Shown: one piece after another, positions 52,203 through 62,669 of the stretch
Numbering within the stretch: the stretch's first letter is position 1
Layout: the number at the start of each line of letters is the position of its first letter
Assembly: GCA_022510725.1 (NCBI GenBank)
Contig: JAFLSW010000004.1
Span: 1-64,000 of the forward strand
Reading direction: 5' to 3'
Source: Lachnospiraceae bacterium
Lineage (GTDB): Bacteria > Bacillota > Clostridia > Lachnospirales > Lachnospiraceae
DNA: 64,000 nucleotides
The notes under the pieces: generated by a model
The model's database searches: none
Told to the model about the DNA's origin: nothing
What the model saw: only the letters and a program-made list of their open reading frames with translations
Made by a program: the position numbers and the translations under genes

Positions 52203-52217
52203 TTTTAAGTTCGTCTC

Positions 52218-52823
52218 TTATACCAGCTCTAATACAACTTCCATAGCTGCATCGCCTTTACGCTGGCCGATCTTGATGATACGGGTATAGCCACCCTTCC
52301 GATCCGCATATTTGGGAGCGATCTCATCAAATAATTTAGCAGGAAGATCGATTTCTTTTGTGTTTTTCTTCTTGCCTGCTGCCTGCTCAGGAACTTCTGT
52401 TACAGGATATAATACTTTCAGCATCTGTCTTCTTGCATGAAGTCTGCTGGGCAGATCTTTCTTGATCTCTTTTTCCACCTCATCATAAACGGTTACGGTC
52501 TTGCCGTTCTCCATACGGATGATCTTACCGTCTTTGTCTCTGTGGTTATCGGAAAGAACCTTGCCGGTCTCCTTATCAACGATCTGCTTTACTCTTCTGC
52601 CTTCTGCATCTTTTCTGGCAACCTTAGCTGTTACTTTAACAGTTTCATAGTTGTCTTTCTCTTTTACTGCCAATGCGATCAGGCCTTCGGCAACCTTTCT
52701 TACTTCCTTTGCTCTTGCTTCTGTGGTCACGATCTTACCGTGATACAAAAGATTGGTTACCTGATTTCTTAACAATGCTTTTCTCTGGCTGCTTGTTCTG
52801 CCAAGTTTTCTGTACTTTGCCAT
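52218..52823 (-). CDS. rplQ: 50S ribosomal protein L17 with a long insertion
   Basis: About 201 residues from the ATG at 52823 ([20 protein letters not shown]). Ordinary bacterial L17 is about 115-130. The first 75 and last 60 residues match L17 ([40 protein letters not shown]). Between them is a charged segment ([38 protein letters not shown]) and further on an [17 protein letters not shown] stretch, so the insertion totals about 70. Last gene of the alpha operon. Confidence 0.95.
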   Translation of the reverse strand: MAKYRKLGRTSSQRKALLRNQVTNLLYHGKIVTTEARAKEVRKVAEGLIALAVKEKDNYETVKVTAKVARKDAEGRRVKQIVDKETGKVLSDNHRDKDGKIIRMENGKTVTVYDEVEKEIKKDLPSRLHARRQMLKVLYPVTEVPEQAAGKKKNTKEIDLPAKLFDEIAPKYADRKGGYTRIIKIGQRKGDAAMEVVLELV

Positions 52824-52949
52824 TTTTAAATCCTCCATTCATGGTTCTACCGGGCACCGCTCATCGGACTTATGCACCCCGCAGTTTAACTGCCATTTAT
52901 GAGTGAACATGCAAACGCTCTTTGGTCTTACTCTGCATGCCAATCATGC

Positions 52950-53909
52950 TTACTCTTCGCTGGAATTCAACTCCAGTCCCAATTCTTTTAACTTTGCCAA
53001 CACTTCTTCTAAGGATTTCCGGCCCAGATTACGAACCTTCATCATATCGTCAGAAGTCTTATTGGTAAGCTCTTCTACTGTATTGATGCCTGCTCTCTTT
53101 AAGCAGTTGTAAGAACGAACAGAAAGCTCCAGCTCGTCGATGCTCATTTCCAGCACCTTTTCCTTCTCATCATCCTCTTTCTCAACCATAACCTCTGCGC
53201 TCTTAGCGTTCTCGGACAGATCGATAAAGAGTTTTAAGTGCTCACTCAATACCTTTGCTGCAAGGCTGACAGCCTCATCAGGCACCAGTGTGCCATTTGT
53301 GTAAACATCCAGGGTCAACTTATCAAAGTCTGTAATCTGGCCCACACGGGTATTTTCTACCGTCAGATTGACTCTCTCAACAGGTGTATAGATGGAATCC
53401 ACTGCGATCACACCGATGGGAAGATCGTCGCTCTTATTCTTATCTGCGCTGACATAACCTCTGCCTTTTGTGATAGTAAGTTCCATATACAGCTTGCAGT
53501 CTTTGCCGCCGCTTAAGGTAGCAATAACCTGATCCTTATTGATGATCTCAATATCGGAATCCACCTGGATATCCGAAGCTCTTACGATACCTTCTCCCTC
53601 AAATTCAATATATGCGGTCTTAGGCTCGTTAGAAGAGCTGGAATTCTTGATTGCAAGGCTTTTCAGGTTCATGATGATCTCAGTCACATCTTCCTTTACG
53701 CCGGGAATGGAACTGAATTCGTGTAAAACGCCTTCAAACTTAACCTGGCTGATAGCTGCGCCCGGCAAGGAAGAAAGCATGATTCTTCTTAAGGAATTGC
53801 CAAGGGTAATGCCATAGCCTCTCTCTAAAGGCTCAACAACAAATCTTCCATACTTTTTATCTTCTGAGATTTCTGCCACTTCAATATTAGGTCTCTCAAA
53901 ATCAAACAC
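52950..53909 (-). CDS. rpoA: DNA-directed RNA polymerase alpha subunit
   Basis: 319 residues. N-terminal dimerisation domain ([31 protein letters not shown]) and C-terminal domain with helix-hairpin-helix-type [20 protein letters not shown], which contacts activators and UP elements. Lies between rpsD and rplQ, the standard order. Confidence 0.98.
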   Translation of the reverse strand: MFDFERPNIEVAEISEDKKYGRFVVEPLERGYGITLGNSLRRIMLSSLPGAAISQVKFEGVLHEFSSIPGVKEDVTEIIMNLKSLAIKNSSSSNEPKTAYIEFEGEGIVRASDIQVDSDIEIINKDQVIATLSGGKDCKLYMELTITKGRGYVSADKNKSDDLPIGVIAVDSIYTPVERVNLTVENTRVGQITDFDKLTLDVYTNGTLVPDEAVSLAAKVLSEHLKLFIDLSENAKSAEVMVEKEDDEKEKVLEMSIDELELSVRSYNCLKRAGINTVEELTNKTSDDMMKVRNLGRKSLEEVLAKLKELGLELNSSEE

Positions 53910-53936
53910 TGTAATACCCTCCTTACAACCTGGTTA

Positions 53937-54530
53937 TTATTTGGAGTACAACTCGACGATAAGCATCTCGTTTACAGGAACATCGATCTGTTCTCTGGTA
54001 GGAAGCGCTTTCACCGTTCCTTTTAATCCTTCCATATCCTGGTCTAACCATTCGGGAACCAGCCTGCCGCCGGTTACTTCCACGATATCTTTGTATCTCT
54101 GTAAGTTTTTGGATTTTTCTCTGATCTCAATGGTATCCCCTGCCTTGATCAGGTAAGAAGGGATATTTACCTGCTTGCCGTTTACCAGCACATGCTTGTG
54201 GCCTACAACCTGTCTGGCCTCTCTTCTGGTTCTTGCAAAGCCCAGACGGAAAATAACATTATCCAATCTGCTCTCCAGCATGATCATCAAGTTTTCACCG
54301 GTCATGCCTTTCATTCTTTCAGCTTTCTTATAATAATTTCTGAAAGGTTTCTCTAAAACACCGTAGATGAATTTTGCTTTCTGCTTCTCTCTTAACTGAG
54401 TACCATACTCACTCATCTTCTTTCCGGCTCTTAAGGATTTACGGTTTGATTTTTTGTCATAACCCAAAAAGGTAGGGTCAAGATCGAGAGATCTGCATCT
54501 CTTTAAAACAGGAACTCTGTTTACTGCCAT
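53937..54530 (-). CDS. rpsD: 30S ribosomal protein S4
   Basis: 197 residues, with the S4 RNA-binding domain ([26 protein letters not shown] in two parts). The N-terminus has only one Cys and lacks the zinc-binding cluster, so it is the zinc-free form. In Bacillota S4 can repress its own operon. It is 110 nt downstream of rpsK; the gap holds AGTGCAT/ATGCACT and GCGGAT/ATCCGC hairpins. Confidence 0.97.
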   Translation of the reverse strand: MAVNRVPVLKRCRSLDLDPTFLGYDKKSNRKSLRAGKKMSEYGTQLREKQKAKFIYGVLEKPFRNYYKKAERMKGMTGENLMIMLESRLDNVIFRLGFARTRREARQVVGHKHVLVNGKQVNIPSYLIKAGDTIEIREKSKNLQRYKDIVEVTGGRLVPEWLDQDMEGLKGTVKALPTREQIDVPVNEMLIVELYSK

Positions 54531-54640
54531 TTTTATTTCCTCCTACTATTGTTTACAGTGCATTTATGCACTTTCTTCCAACGCGCTATGATGCGGATAT
54601 AACATGATCCGCCTATAGTTTTTATGATCAATGATCGAAA

Positions 54641-55039
54641 TTACACACGACGGCGTTTAGGCGGACGGCATCCGTTATGAGGAACGGGAGTCACATCTCT
54701 GATGCTGGTAACCTCCAGACCGCATGCCTGTAATGCACGGATCGCTGCTTCTCTTCCTGATCCGGGTCCTTTTACAAAAACATCTACTGTTTTTAAACCA
54801 TGTACTAATGCCGCTTTTGTTGCAGTTTCCGCTGCCATCTGTGCTGCATATGGAGTAGATTTCCTTGAACCTCTAAAACCAAGACCGCCGGCGCTAGCCC
54901 AGCTTAAAGCATTACCTTCCGTATCCGTTAATGTCACGATCGTGTTATTAAAGGAAGACTGGATATGTGCCTGTCCCCGTTCAACGTTTTTCTTTACACG
55001 CCTTTTTGTAACTTTCTTACCTGCTACTTTTTTAGCCAT
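54641..55039 (-). CDS. rpsK: 30S ribosomal protein S11
   Basis: 132 residues. Typical [35 protein letters not shown] and [20 protein letters not shown] at the C-terminus. It lies 34 nt after rpsM. Confidence 0.98.
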   Translation of the reverse strand: MAKKVAGKKVTKRRVKKNVERGQAHIQSSFNNTIVTLTDTEGNALSWASAGGLGFRGSRKSTPYAAQMAAETATKAALVHGLKTVDVFVKGPGSGREAAIRALQACGLEVTSIRDVTPVPHNGCRPPKRRRV

Positions 55040-55073
55040 TTCTAAACTAACCTACTTTCTTCAATATGCTTGA

Positions 55074-55442
55074 TTATTTCTTCTTATTTGCTACTGTTCT
55101 CTTCGGACCTTTTCTGGTTCTTGCATTGGTCTTTGTCTTCTGACCACGAACCGGCAGTCCTTTTCTGTGACGAATGCCTCTGTAGCATCCGATCTCCTGC
55201 AGTCTCTTGATGTTTAATGCGACTTCTCTTCTTAAGTCACCTTCTACCACCTGAGTTGCATCGATCACTTCACTGATCCTTTTTACTTCCTCGTCGGTCA
55301 AATCCCTGCAACGCGTATCGGGATTTACCTTTGCTTCTGCTAAAATCCTGTTGGAGCTTACTCTTCCTATACCATAAATATAGGTAAGTCCGATTTCAAC
55401 ACGTTTGTCTCTTGGTAAGTCAACACCTGCAATACGAGCCAT
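55074..55442 (-). CDS. rpsM: 30S ribosomal protein S13
   Basis: 122 residues: [40 protein letters not shown] and a basic tail [11 protein letters not shown]. First gene of the alpha cluster proper, preceded by a 257-nt structured leader. Confidence 0.98.
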   Translation of the reverse strand: MARIAGVDLPRDKRVEIGLTYIYGIGRVSSNRILAEAKVNPDTRCRDLTDEEVKRISEVIDATQVVEGDLRREVALNIKRLQEIGCYRGIRHRKGLPVRGQKTKTNARTRKGPKRTVANKKK

Positions 55443-55699
55443 TTTAAAAATTCCTCCATTTGTTTGATTGCTGCAGCTATCCGCTGCAGTGGTTACTAAT
55501 TGATTGGGGGATAGTACCTATCCCCAACCGGGCATCTACCCGATCTTTCCGATACTAAAGATATTCTTCTCGGTATCAATAAGTAATTTCCCGTAGGCTC
55601 ATCTACGTAAAATTATCTTAAAATGCATATCCTGATGACGGCAGGATATGCCTCAGCCGCTTCTTAACCGATCAAGCATCCACTTGGTCTAATCGTGGA
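55443..55699 (-). promoter_or_regulatory. structured untranslated region between rpmJ and rpsM
   Basis: No coding frame. In transcript order it can form a 10-bp hairpin GCATATCCTG/CAGGATATGC, a GATAC/GTATC hairpin, GGGGATAG/CTATCCCC with a 3-nt loop, and CTGCAG arms just before the rpsM ribosome binding site. This is the place where an S4-responsive leader occurs in other bacteria; no sequence match is claimed. Confidence 0.5.
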
Positions 55700-55813
55700 T
55701 TATCCTTGTACCTGTTTGTGTTTGGGATTCTCACAGATAATTCTGATCTTCCCTTTTCTTTTAATGACTTTGCACTTATCGCAAATTGGTTTTACTGATG
55801 ATCTAACTTTCAC
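55700..55813 (-). CDS. rpmJ: 50S ribosomal protein L36
   Basis: 37 residues, [20 protein letters not shown] then [17 protein letters not shown]. The C-C-C-H zinc set (C11, C14, C27, H32) is complete. GTG start with AAAGGAGGGTTTAAC. It lies between infA and rpsM, the usual place. Confidence 0.97.
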   Translation of the reverse strand: MKVRSSVKPICDKCKVIKRKGKIRIICENPKHKQVQG

Positions 55814-55847
55814 GTTAAACCCTCCTTTCACAAAAAGACCGTCTTAC

Positions 55848-55876
55848 ATTATAACACGGGGTTTTGGCAAATGCAA
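55848..55876 (-). promoter_or_regulatory. internal promoter upstream of rpmJ-rpsM-rpsK-rpsD-rpoA-rplQ
   Basis: TTGCAT (55876-55871) and TATAAT (55853-55848), spacing 17 bp, in the infA-rpmJ gap. It would let the alpha genes be expressed apart from the spc operon. Confidence 0.7.
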
Positions 55877-55884
55877 GGCCTTTT

Positions 55885-56103
55885 TTATTTATCTCTCCAA
55901 ATAATTCTGCCCTTGGTCAAATCATAAGGAGACAGTTCCAAAGTTACCCGGTCACCCGGCAGAATACGAATAAAATTCTGTCTCAGTTTCCCGCTGATAT
56001 GAGCTAAAACCCTATGTCCGTTTTCCAGTTCTACCTGAAACATGGTATTGGGCAGCTTCTCAACTACTGTTCCTTCAATTTCAATCACATCTGCTTTTGA
56101 CAT
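55885..56103 (-). CDS. infA: translation initiation factor IF-1
   Basis: 72 residues, a single S1/OB fold: [40 protein letters not shown]. Binds the ribosomal A site during initiation. Starts 1 nt after the KOW gene stop. Confidence 0.98.
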   Translation of the reverse strand: MSKADVIEIEGTVVEKLPNTMFQVELENGHRVLAHISGKLRQNFIRILPGDRVTLELSPYDLTKGRIIWRDK

Positions 56104-56104
56104 G

Positions 56105-56380
56105 TTATACCTCCGCTTTTTTTCCTTTCATCTCATATTGTTTTATCATGCTTCTGATCTCATGATCGTAGATCTTTACACCGGATCTTAATTTTTCTTC
56201 TATTTCGCCGGTGGAAAAGCTTTTATTCAAAGCAATGTGCTTTTTCTTCTTTTTCTTCGCTTTTTCCAAAAGTTTCCATCTACCATCACATAAATATACA
56301 TATTCAGCGTCTTCTCTTACAATGACATAAGCCTTTCCTTTATCATGACCTGCCATTGAGACTGCAATTTTTCCGATCAT
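56105..56380 (-). CDS. KOW-domain RNA-binding protein (L14e-like), function unknown
   Basis: 91 residues. KOW-like start [20 protein letters not shown], then [20 protein letters not shown] with a lysine run and a helical C-terminus. Clostridia commonly carry such a gene between map and infA, which suggests a role in translation. Exact role unknown. Confidence 0.85.
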   Translation of the reverse strand: MIGKIAVSMAGHDKGKAYVIVREDAEYVYLCDGRWKLLEKAKKKKKKHIALNKSFSTGEIEEKLRSGVKIYDHEIRSMIKQYEMKGKKAEV

Positions 56381-56390
56381 CTTTCTTCCT

Positions 56391-57146
56391 CTAATATAAT
56401 GTAAGGATTTCCGGTTCTCCGGAAGGGGTAATCAGAATGGTGTTTTCATAATGAGCCGAGAGACTGTTATCCGCCGAGACCACGGTCCAGTCATCATCCA
56501 GCCAATCCACATCTCCTGTTCCCTGATTGATCATGGGTTCCACTGCCAGGGTCATCCCCGCACAAAGCTTTAATCCTCTCCGCTTCTGTGCAAAGTTGGG
56601 AACCTGGGGATCCTCATGAAGATGGGTTCCGATTCCGTGTCCTACCAAATCTCTCACAATACCATATCCAAACTGGCTGATATAAGCGTCAATGGCATTG
56701 GATATATCAAAGAGATGATTGCCAGCTTTTGCCATTTTTATTCCTTCAAAGAAGCTTTGTTTTGTTCTTTCTATTAATAACCTGGCATCTTCGCTGATCT
56801 CTCCTACGGCAAATGTCCTTGCCATATCGGAATGGAAGCCTTTATAGATCAATCCTGCGTCCAAGCTGACAATATCGCCTTCTTGTAAGATCCGATCCGG
56901 TTTGGGGATACCATGCACCACCTCGTCATTTACCGATACACAGATGGAGGCCGGATACCCCTGATAATGTAGGAAATTAGGAATACAGTCCTGCTTTCGT
57001 ATCAGCTCATCTCCCCGGTTGTTGATATCCATGGTAGATATCCCCGGCCTGATAAAATTTTCCAGTTCCGCAAAAACTTCGGAAAGCAGTTTGCAGGAAG
57101 TGCGCATCAGCTCGATCTCTCTTGCGGATTTAATTGAAACAGCCAT
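56391..57146 (-). CDS. map: methionine aminopeptidase type I
   Basis: 251 residues. Removes N-terminal Met from new proteins. Metal ligands: Asp in SLDAGLIYKGFHSDMARTF, His in VGHGIGTHLHEDP, Glu in AVEPMI and the last Glu in YENTILIT. It starts 5 nt after adk. Confidence 0.96.
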   Translation of the reverse strand: MAVSIKSAREIELMRTSCKLLSEVFAELENFIRPGISTMDINNRGDELIRKQDCIPNFLHYQGYPASICVSVNDEVVHGIPKPDRILQEGDIVSLDAGLIYKGFHSDMARTFAVGEISEDARLLIERTKQSFFEGIKMAKAGNHLFDISNAIDAYISQFGYGIVRDLVGHGIGTHLHEDPQVPNFAQKRRGLKLCAGMTLAVEPMINQGTGDVDWLDDDWTVVSADNSLSAHYENTILITPSGEPEILTLY

Positions 57147-57151
57147 GTCGT

Positions 57152-57796
57152 CTACTCTCCCAAAATGTCTACGATATCAGCAAATACTTCCTGCATATCC
57201 CTTGTACCGTCCACGGTCTTTAATACGCCTTTTCCTCCATAAAACTCGATCAAAGGCTGGGTCTTTTCATGATAAACCTGTAAACGGTTCTTAACCGTTT
57301 CCGGCTTATCATCATCCCGCAGGATCAGTTCCTTGCCGCATGTATCGCAAATTCCTTCCTGTTTGGGAGGAACATATTCTAAATGATATGTAGCGCCGCA
57401 GGATACACAAGCTCTTCTGCCGCTCATGCGCCTTACGATATTTTCATCCGGCACTTCCACATCAATAGCAAAATCAATCTCTTCTCCCAGCTTGGAAAGT
57501 GCATCCTCCAATACATTGGCCTGAGGAATATTTCTGGGAAAACCGTCTAACACATAACCTTTTTTACAATCATCCTGCGCCACTCTGTCCAAAAGGATTT
57601 TGACAGTCAACTCATCGGGCACCAGCAGTCCCTTATCCATATACTGCTTTGCCTCCATGCCGAGAGCCGTGCCGTTTTTGATGTTAGCTCTGAAGATATC
57701 CCCTGTGGAAACATGAGGGATACCATATTTATCTGCAATCATTTTAGCCTGGGTGCCCTTGCCTGCGCCGGGCGCGCCTAACATAATAATCTTCAT
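57152..57796 (-). CDS. adk: adenylate kinase
   Basis: 214 residues from the ATG at 57796 (MKIIMLGAPGAGKGTQAKMI, P-loop). Balances ATP, ADP and AMP. The LID domain has a zinc site C-x2-C...C-x2-C (ACVSCGATYHLEY; GICDTCGKEL), as in Gram-positive long-form enzymes. The upstream frame to 57820 has no ribosome binding site; GGAG lies before 57796. Confidence 0.97.
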   Translation of the reverse strand: MKIIMLGAPGAGKGTQAKMIADKYGIPHVSTGDIFRANIKNGTALGMEAKQYMDKGLLVPDELTVKILLDRVAQDDCKKGYVLDGFPRNIPQANVLEDALSKLGEEIDFAIDVEVPDENIVRRMSGRRACVSCGATYHLEYVPPKQEGICDTCGKELILRDDDKPETVKNRLQVYHEKTQPLIEFYGGKGVLKTVDGTRDMQEVFADIVDILGE

Positions 57797-57898
57797 TCCT
57801 ACTCCGTTCCGCTGCCACATGCAGCCTCTCTTTAAAAGCGTATATGCAATTCATGGGACAAAGCGGTAGCCGCCTGTCCCAGAATGCACACGATTCAT

Positions 57899-59218
57899 TT
57901 AATCGTTCAAAAAGCCTTTATAATTTCTTACCAATAATAAGGATTCAATTTGTTTCATCGTCTCCAATACCACACTGACGATAATGATCAGGCTGGTTCC
58001 GCCGAAGGAAACATTTGCACCGAAGACACCGTTAAAGAAATAGGGGATGACCGCAACAATGATCAATCCAATTGCTCCGATGAAGATAATATAGGTAAGA
58101 ATCTTGTTCAAATATTCCGTAGTCGGCTTACCCGGCCTGATGCCGGGAATAAACCCGCCCTGCTTTTTAATGTTATTGGATACCTCAAGGGGGTTAAAGG
58201 TAATGGAAGTATAGAAGTATGCAAAGAATACAACCAATACTACATATACCAACAAACCGATCGAATATTGAGGCATGCTGGGCCTGCACCAGTTGTTAGA
58301 GTTTAAGCCCAATAAGATCTGTGCCCATACACCGGTTCCCGAATAATTCAACATCTGGCAGATCACAATAGGGAACTGCATCAGGGAAGATGCAAAGATA
58401 ATGGGGATAACACCCGCTGTATTGATCTTAAGGGGAATGGAGGAGCTTTGTCCGCCCACCGTTCTTCTACCCTGGATCTTCTTTGCATATTGAACCGGAA
58501 TCTTTCTGGTTCCGCCGTTTAACAGGACTACGATCACGATCATACCTATGACCACCGCAAGGATCACAAATGCTGCCACTACTCCAAGAGCAATGGTTTC
58601 TGCGCCTCTTACAAACTGGTCATAGAGATTTGCAAAATCAGAAGGGATACGGGAGATAATATTGATCACCAATACTACGGAAATACCGTTACCAACGCCA
58701 TTCTCCGTAATTCGTTCTCCGATCCACATCAAAAATGCGCTGCCGGCTGTCAATGCTACAATGACTACGATATAGTCAAGCACTACAACATCGCCTTCCA
58801 GCAAACCCTGGTTACCAAAACCGATCGCTACTGCCGAGGACTCGATCAGCGCAAGGCCTACGGTAACATAACGGGTAATTGCCGCAATCTTCTTACGGCC
58901 ATCCTCCCCTTCTCTCTGCATCTCTTCCAGCTTAGGTATGGCAATGGTCAAAAGCTGCATGATAATGGAGGATGTGATATAGGGTGTAATGTTTAAGGCA
59001 AGCACAGACATGTTCAAAAAGGAACCGCCTGTGAATGCATCAAAAAAGCCAAAGGAACCTGCGGTCTGCTGTTCAAACCACTGTGAGAAAAATTGTCTGT
59101 TTACACCGGGAACAGGAAGCTGGCATCCAAAACGGATCACAACTAACATTGCCAGAGTAAATAAGATCCGGTTCCTGACCTCTTTGACCTTAAACGCATT
59201 TTTTAGGGTTTCTAACAT
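57899..59218 (-). CDS. secY: preprotein translocase subunit SecY
   Basis: 439 residues, ten spans, the protein-conducting channel used by SecA. Seen: FAMLVVIRFGCQLPVPGVNR-like start, LLTIAIPKLEEMQREGEDGR, YAKKIQGRRTVGGQSSSIPL and the late GIRPGKPTTEYLNKIL, a cytoplasmic loop that binds SecA. Its ATG overlaps the rplO stop. Confidence 0.98.
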   Translation of the reverse strand: MLETLKNAFKVKEVRNRILFTLAMLVVIRFGCQLPVPGVNRQFFSQWFEQQTAGSFGFFDAFTGGSFLNMSVLALNITPYITSSIIMQLLTIAIPKLEEMQREGEDGRKKIAAITRYVTVGLALIESSAVAIGFGNQGLLEGDVVVLDYIVVIVALTAGSAFLMWIGERITENGVGNGISVVLVINIISRIPSDFANLYDQFVRGAETIALGVVAAFVILAVVIGMIVIVVLLNGGTRKIPVQYAKKIQGRRTVGGQSSSIPLKINTAGVIPIIFASSLMQFPIVICQMLNYSGTGVWAQILLGLNSNNWCRPSMPQYSIGLLVYVVLVVFFAYFYTSITFNPLEVSNNIKKQGGFIPGIRPGKPTTEYLNKILTYIIFIGAIGLIIVAVIPYFFNGVFGANVSFGGTSLIIIVSVVLETMKQIESLLLVRNYKGFLND

Positions 59219-59658
59219 TAGATCACCTCTGCTGTTCCGCCAACTGCTTCGATTTTTTCTTTTGCAGATGCACTAAAAGCATCTACCTTAACCGTAAGCT
59301 TTTTGGTAATATCTCCATTTCCAAGGATCTTTACGCCGTCTCTGGGATTTTTGATGACGCCGGCATCCAACAATGCCTGCACATCTACGGTAGCACCGTC
59401 ATCAAATCTATCCAGAACGGATACATTGATACCAACGATCTCTTTTGCGTTTCTGTTCTTGAATCCTCTCTTGGGAATTCTTCTGTATAAAGGCATCTGT
59501 CCGCCTTCAAAACCGATTCTGGGTGCGCCGGAACGAGCCTTCTGACCTTTATGGCCTTTTCCTGCGGTTTTGCCGTTGCCCGAACCATGTCCGCGGCCTC
59601 TTCTAAAATTATCACTGTGCTTAGAGCCTTCGGCAGGTCTTAAATTTGATAATTCCAT
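59218..59658 (-). CDS. rplO: 50S ribosomal protein L15
   Basis: 146 residues: the N-terminal basic extension [40 protein letters not shown]. The stop overlaps the secY start by 1 nt. Confidence 0.98.
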   Translation of the reverse strand: MELSNLRPAEGSKHSDNFRRGRGHGSGNGKTAGKGHKGQKARSGAPRIGFEGGQMPLYRRIPKRGFKNRNAKEIVGINVSVLDRFDDGATVDVQALLDAGVIKNPRDGVKILGNGDITKKLTVKVDAFSASAKEKIEAVGGTAEVI

Positions 59659-59679
59659 GACTTTACCTCCTTAACCGAA

Positions 59680-59865
59680 TTATGCTTCTTCAACTTTGAC
59701 TAAGTGTCTTACCTGATTGATCATACCTCTTGTAGAAGCATTATCAGGTAATTCCACAGTCTTATTCAGCTTTCTTAATCCCAAAGCTTCAACAGTGGCT
59801 CTGTGCTTGGGAATTGCGCCGATCGTAGATTTTACTAATGTTATTTTTAACTTCTTGTCTGCCAT
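59680..59865 (-). CDS. rpmD: 50S ribosomal protein L30
   Basis: 61 residues: [33 protein letters not shown]. Normal length, between rpsE and rplO. Confidence 0.97.
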   Translation of the reverse strand: MADKKLKITLVKSTIGAIPKHRATVEALGLRKLNKTVELPDNASTRGMINQVRHLVKVEEA

Positions 59866-59878
59866 TTTTATTTCCTCC

Positions 59879-60388
59879 TTAAGCCATGATTTCGCTAAGG
59901 GCTTTGCCGCGGTTTTTCGCTACTTCTTCAGGAGTCTTTAACTGGCTTAATCCTTCAATAGTTGCAAGAACCACATTCTGCTTATTGTTGGAACCCAAAG
60001 ATTTGGTACGAATGTTCTTGATACCTGCAAGCTCACACACATTACGTGCGGGACCGCCTGCGATAACACCGGTACCTTCGGGAGCTTTCTTTAACAATAC
60101 GCTTGCGCTTCCGAATTTGCCGTAGATGTCATGTGTAATACTGTTGTTTTCGTCTAAAGCAACGCTGACCAGTCTCTTGATCGCATCTTCTTTTCCTTTG
60201 CGGATCGCTTCGGGAATTTCAGTAGCTTTTCCAAGACCTGCGCCTACATGGCCGTTTCCGTCGCCCACAACAACCAGTGCGGTAAAACGCATATTACGAC
60301 CGCCTTTTACAACCTTTGTTACACGCTTAATGGAAACAACTTTTTCTGTAAGTTCCATATTACTTGTATCTATGATTGAACGTCTCAT
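59879..60388 (-). CDS. rpsE: 30S ribosomal protein S5
   Basis: 169 residues: [20 protein letters not shown] (double-stranded RNA-binding-like domain), [35 protein letters not shown]. Residues near the N-terminal loop are known spectinomycin contacts in the family. Confidence 0.98.
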   Translation of the reverse strand: MRRSIIDTSNMELTEKVVSIKRVTKVVKGGRNMRFTALVVVGDGNGHVGAGLGKATEIPEAIRKGKEDAIKRLVSVALDENNSITHDIYGKFGSASVLLKKAPEGTGVIAGGPARNVCELAGIKNIRTKSLGSNNKQNVVLATIEGLSQLKTPEEVAKNRGKALSEIMA

Positions 60389-60404
60389 GTGTCTGTCTCC
60401 CTTC

Positions 60405-60773
60405 CTAAAATTCCAGACCGGCTTCTCTTGCCGCTTCTGCTAATGCTGCGATCTTGCCCTGATAGATAAAACCGCCTCTGTCAAATACAACAGTCTTGAT
60501 CCCTTTATCCAATGCTTTCTTTGCAATAACAGTACCTAAATATGCTGCTGCCGCTACATCATTGGTCTTTTCTAATTTAGCTTTTACATCCTTTTCCAAG
60601 GTGGATGCTGCAACTAAAGTATTGCCAACAGTATCGTCGATAATTTGAGCATACATATGATTATTGCTTCTGAAAACGGAAAGGCGCGGTCTTTCAGCAG
60701 TTCCGCTTAAAGAATGGCGCAATCTGTTGTGCTTTTTCACACGAATATCCTGTCTAGATTCTTTCTTAATCAT
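60405..60773 (-). CDS. rplR: 50S ribosomal protein L18
   Basis: 122 residues: [51 protein letters not shown]. Binds 5S rRNA. Confidence 0.98.
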   Translation of the reverse strand: MIKKESRQDIRVKKHNRLRHSLSGTAERPRLSVFRSNNHMYAQIIDDTVGNTLVAASTLEKDVKAKLEKTNDVAAAAYLGTVIAKKALDKGIKTVVFDRGGFIYQGKIAALAEAAREAGLEF

Positions 60774-60791
60774 TCTTCACACTCTCCTTAT

Positions 60792-61334
60792 CTATTTCTT
60801 ACCGGTCTTGCCGACTTTGCGTCTGATCACTTCATCAGCGTACTTGATACCTTTGCCCTTATAAGGTTCAGGTCTTCTCTTGTCTCTGATCTCAGCTGCA
60901 AACTGGCCAACCTTTTCTTTGTCGATACCCTTAACAATAATGATATTCTGTCCATCTAAGACAGTTTCAATGCCTTCGGGATCTGTCATTTCTACCGGAT
61001 GAGAGTAGCCCAGGTTCAAAGTAAGCTTCTTACCCTGCTTAGATGCCCTGTAACCGACACCGTTTACTTCCAGTTTCTTTTCATATCCTTCGGTCACACC
61101 TACTACCATGTTGTTAATGAGGGTTCTGGTCAGACCATGTAAAGATTTCATCTTCTTTAAATCATTAGGTCTGGTTACAACAACCTGCTCACCGTCTTTT
61201 TTGATCTCCATCTCGGAAGGCAGTACTCTTTCAAGTGTGCCCTTAGGACCTTTTACAGTCACTTTATTATTTTCTGCAATATCCACAGTAACACCTGCTG
61301 GAATCGCGATTGGCATTCTTCCTATTCGTGACAT
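60792..61334 (-). CDS. rplF: 50S ribosomal protein L6
   Basis: 180 residues: [60 protein letters not shown]. Two alpha/beta domains. It is separated from rpsH by an unusual 148-nt gap with two hairpins. Confidence 0.98.
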   Translation of the reverse strand: MSRIGRMPIAIPAGVTVDIAENNKVTVKGPKGTLERVLPSEMEIKKDGEQVVVTRPNDLKKMKSLHGLTRTLINNMVVGVTEGYEKKLEVNGVGYRASKQGKKLTLNLGYSHPVEMTDPEGIETVLDGQNIIIVKGIDKEKVGQFAAEIRDKRRPEPYKGKGIKYADEVIRRKVGKTGKK

Positions 61335-61390
61335 GCCCGTACCTCCTAATATTTATTTCTTGATTTACTGTTACACTGTTTATATATGGA

Positions 61391-61474
61391 AGCTCGGTTC
61401 ACTAGACTCGAAAATACCTCGTCAAGTTCCTCCGAGCAACCTTCGCACTAAACTCGAAAAAACCTCGTTAAGTG
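61391..61474 (-). repeat. tandem hairpin repeat between rpsH and rplF
   Basis: Two 28-base copies (61400-61427 and 61446-61473, 46 bases apart) differ at three positions. Each folds as ACT-a-GAC or ACT-a-AAC paired with GTC-a-AGT or GTT-a-AGT; the GAC/GTC to AAC/GTT change keeps pairing. The loop (TCGAAAA..ACCTC) is conserved. The first copy is further closed by GCTCGG/CCGAGC. Confidence 0.75.
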
Positions 61475-61482
61475 CTCTAGGT

Positions 61483-61884
61483 TTACCAAACATAAGCCAG
61501 AACTTCACCGCCGACCTGAAGCTCTCTTGCTTTCTTGTCGGTTACCACACCCTGGTTTGTGGAAATGATCGCAATGCCAAGGCCGCCTAATACTCTGGGC
61601 AGTTCTTCCTTGCCTGCATAAATACGCAAACCGGGTTTGGAGATTCTCTTAATACCGGAGATGATCTTTTCATTCTTGTCTGCACCGTACTTTAAGGTGA
61701 TGCGGATAGTCTTGAAGTTACCATCTTCGATCAAATCATATTTTCTAATATAGCCTTCATCCACCAAGATGTCTGCGATGGCCAGTTTCATCTTAGAGGA
61801 AGGAATATCTACCGTATCATGTTTTGCAGTATTTGCATTACGGATTCTTGTAAGCATATCTGCAATCGGATCACTCATTGCCAT
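61483..61884 (-). CDS. rpsH: 30S ribosomal protein S8
   Basis: 133 residues: [20 protein letters not shown] at the start and [29 protein letters not shown] at the end. Binds helix 21 of 16S rRNA. It starts 26 nt after rpsZ. Confidence 0.98.
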   Translation of the reverse strand: MAMSDPIADMLTRIRNANTAKHDTVDIPSSKMKLAIADILVDEGYIRKYDLIEDGNFKTIRITLKYGADKNEKIISGIKRISKPGLRIYAGKEELPRVLGGLGIAIISTNQGVVTDKKARELQVGGEVLAYVW

Positions 61885-61910
61885 TGTATGTTGCCTCCTT
61901 TTCTAATTCT

Positions 61911-62096
61911 TTACCAGCTAGCTTTCTTAACGCCTGGAATTTGTCCTTTGTATGCTAACTCGCGGAAGCAAACTCTACAAATACCATATTTTCTTAAGTA
62001 TGCATGTGGACGTCCACAGATTCTGCAACGGGTGTATTCTCTTGTGGAAAATTTAGCCGGACGCTGCTGTTTCAGCTTCATTGCTTTCTTAGCCAT
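61911..62096 (-). CDS. rpsZ: 30S ribosomal protein S14 type Z
   Basis: 61 residues with a zinc ribbon: [20 protein letters not shown] (C-x2-C...C-x2-C). The short zinc form is typical of Bacillota. Confidence 0.97.
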   Translation of the reverse strand: MAKKAMKLKQQRPAKFSTREYTRCRICGRPHAYLRKYGICRVCFRELAYKGQIPGVKKASW

Positions 62097-62112
62097 ATGA
62101 ATTTACCTCCTT

Positions 62113-62652
62113 TTATTTTGCAAACGGCATATTAAATAATGTCAATAACTCGCGTGCCTCTTCATCGGTATGAGCGGTTGTAACAAAGATCACATCCATA
62201 CCTCTTACCTTGTCTACTTTATCGTACTCGATCTCAGGGAAGATCAACTGCTCTTTGATACCTAAAGCGTAATTGCCTCTTCCGTCAAAAGAGTTGGGAT
62301 TGACACCACGGAAGTCACGTACACGAGGCAGGGCAAGATTCACAAGCCTGTCTAAAAACTCATACATTCTTTCGCCGCGAAGGGTAACCTTGCAGCCGAT
62401 AGGCTGACCTTCCCTTAACTTAAAGTTCGCAACGCTCTTCTTTGCCTTTGTGGTAATAACTTTCTGACCGGCGATCGTCTCCAGATCTTTTATTGCCGAT
62501 TCCAAAGCCTTGGCATTATCCTTTGCTTCGCCAACGCCCATGTTGATCACGATTTTTTCCAGCTTGGGCACTTGCATGGTATTCTTATATCCGAATTTTT
62601 TAACCATTGCGTCAACGATTTCATCTTTATATAAATCTTTTAATCTGCTCAC
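62113..62652 (-). CDS. rplE: 50S ribosomal protein L5
   Basis: 179 residues: [60 protein letters not shown]. Binds 5S rRNA and the P-site tRNA. Confidence 0.98.
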   Translation of the reverse strand: MSRLKDLYKDEIVDAMVKKFGYKNTMQVPKLEKIVINMGVGEAKDNAKALESAIKDLETIAGQKVITTKAKKSVANFKLREGQPIGCKVTLRGERMYEFLDRLVNLALPRVRDFRGVNPNSFDGRGNYALGIKEQLIFPEIEYDKVDKVRGMDVIFVTTAHTDEEARELLTLFNMPFAK

Positions 62653-62669
62653 GGATCAGACCTCCTCTC

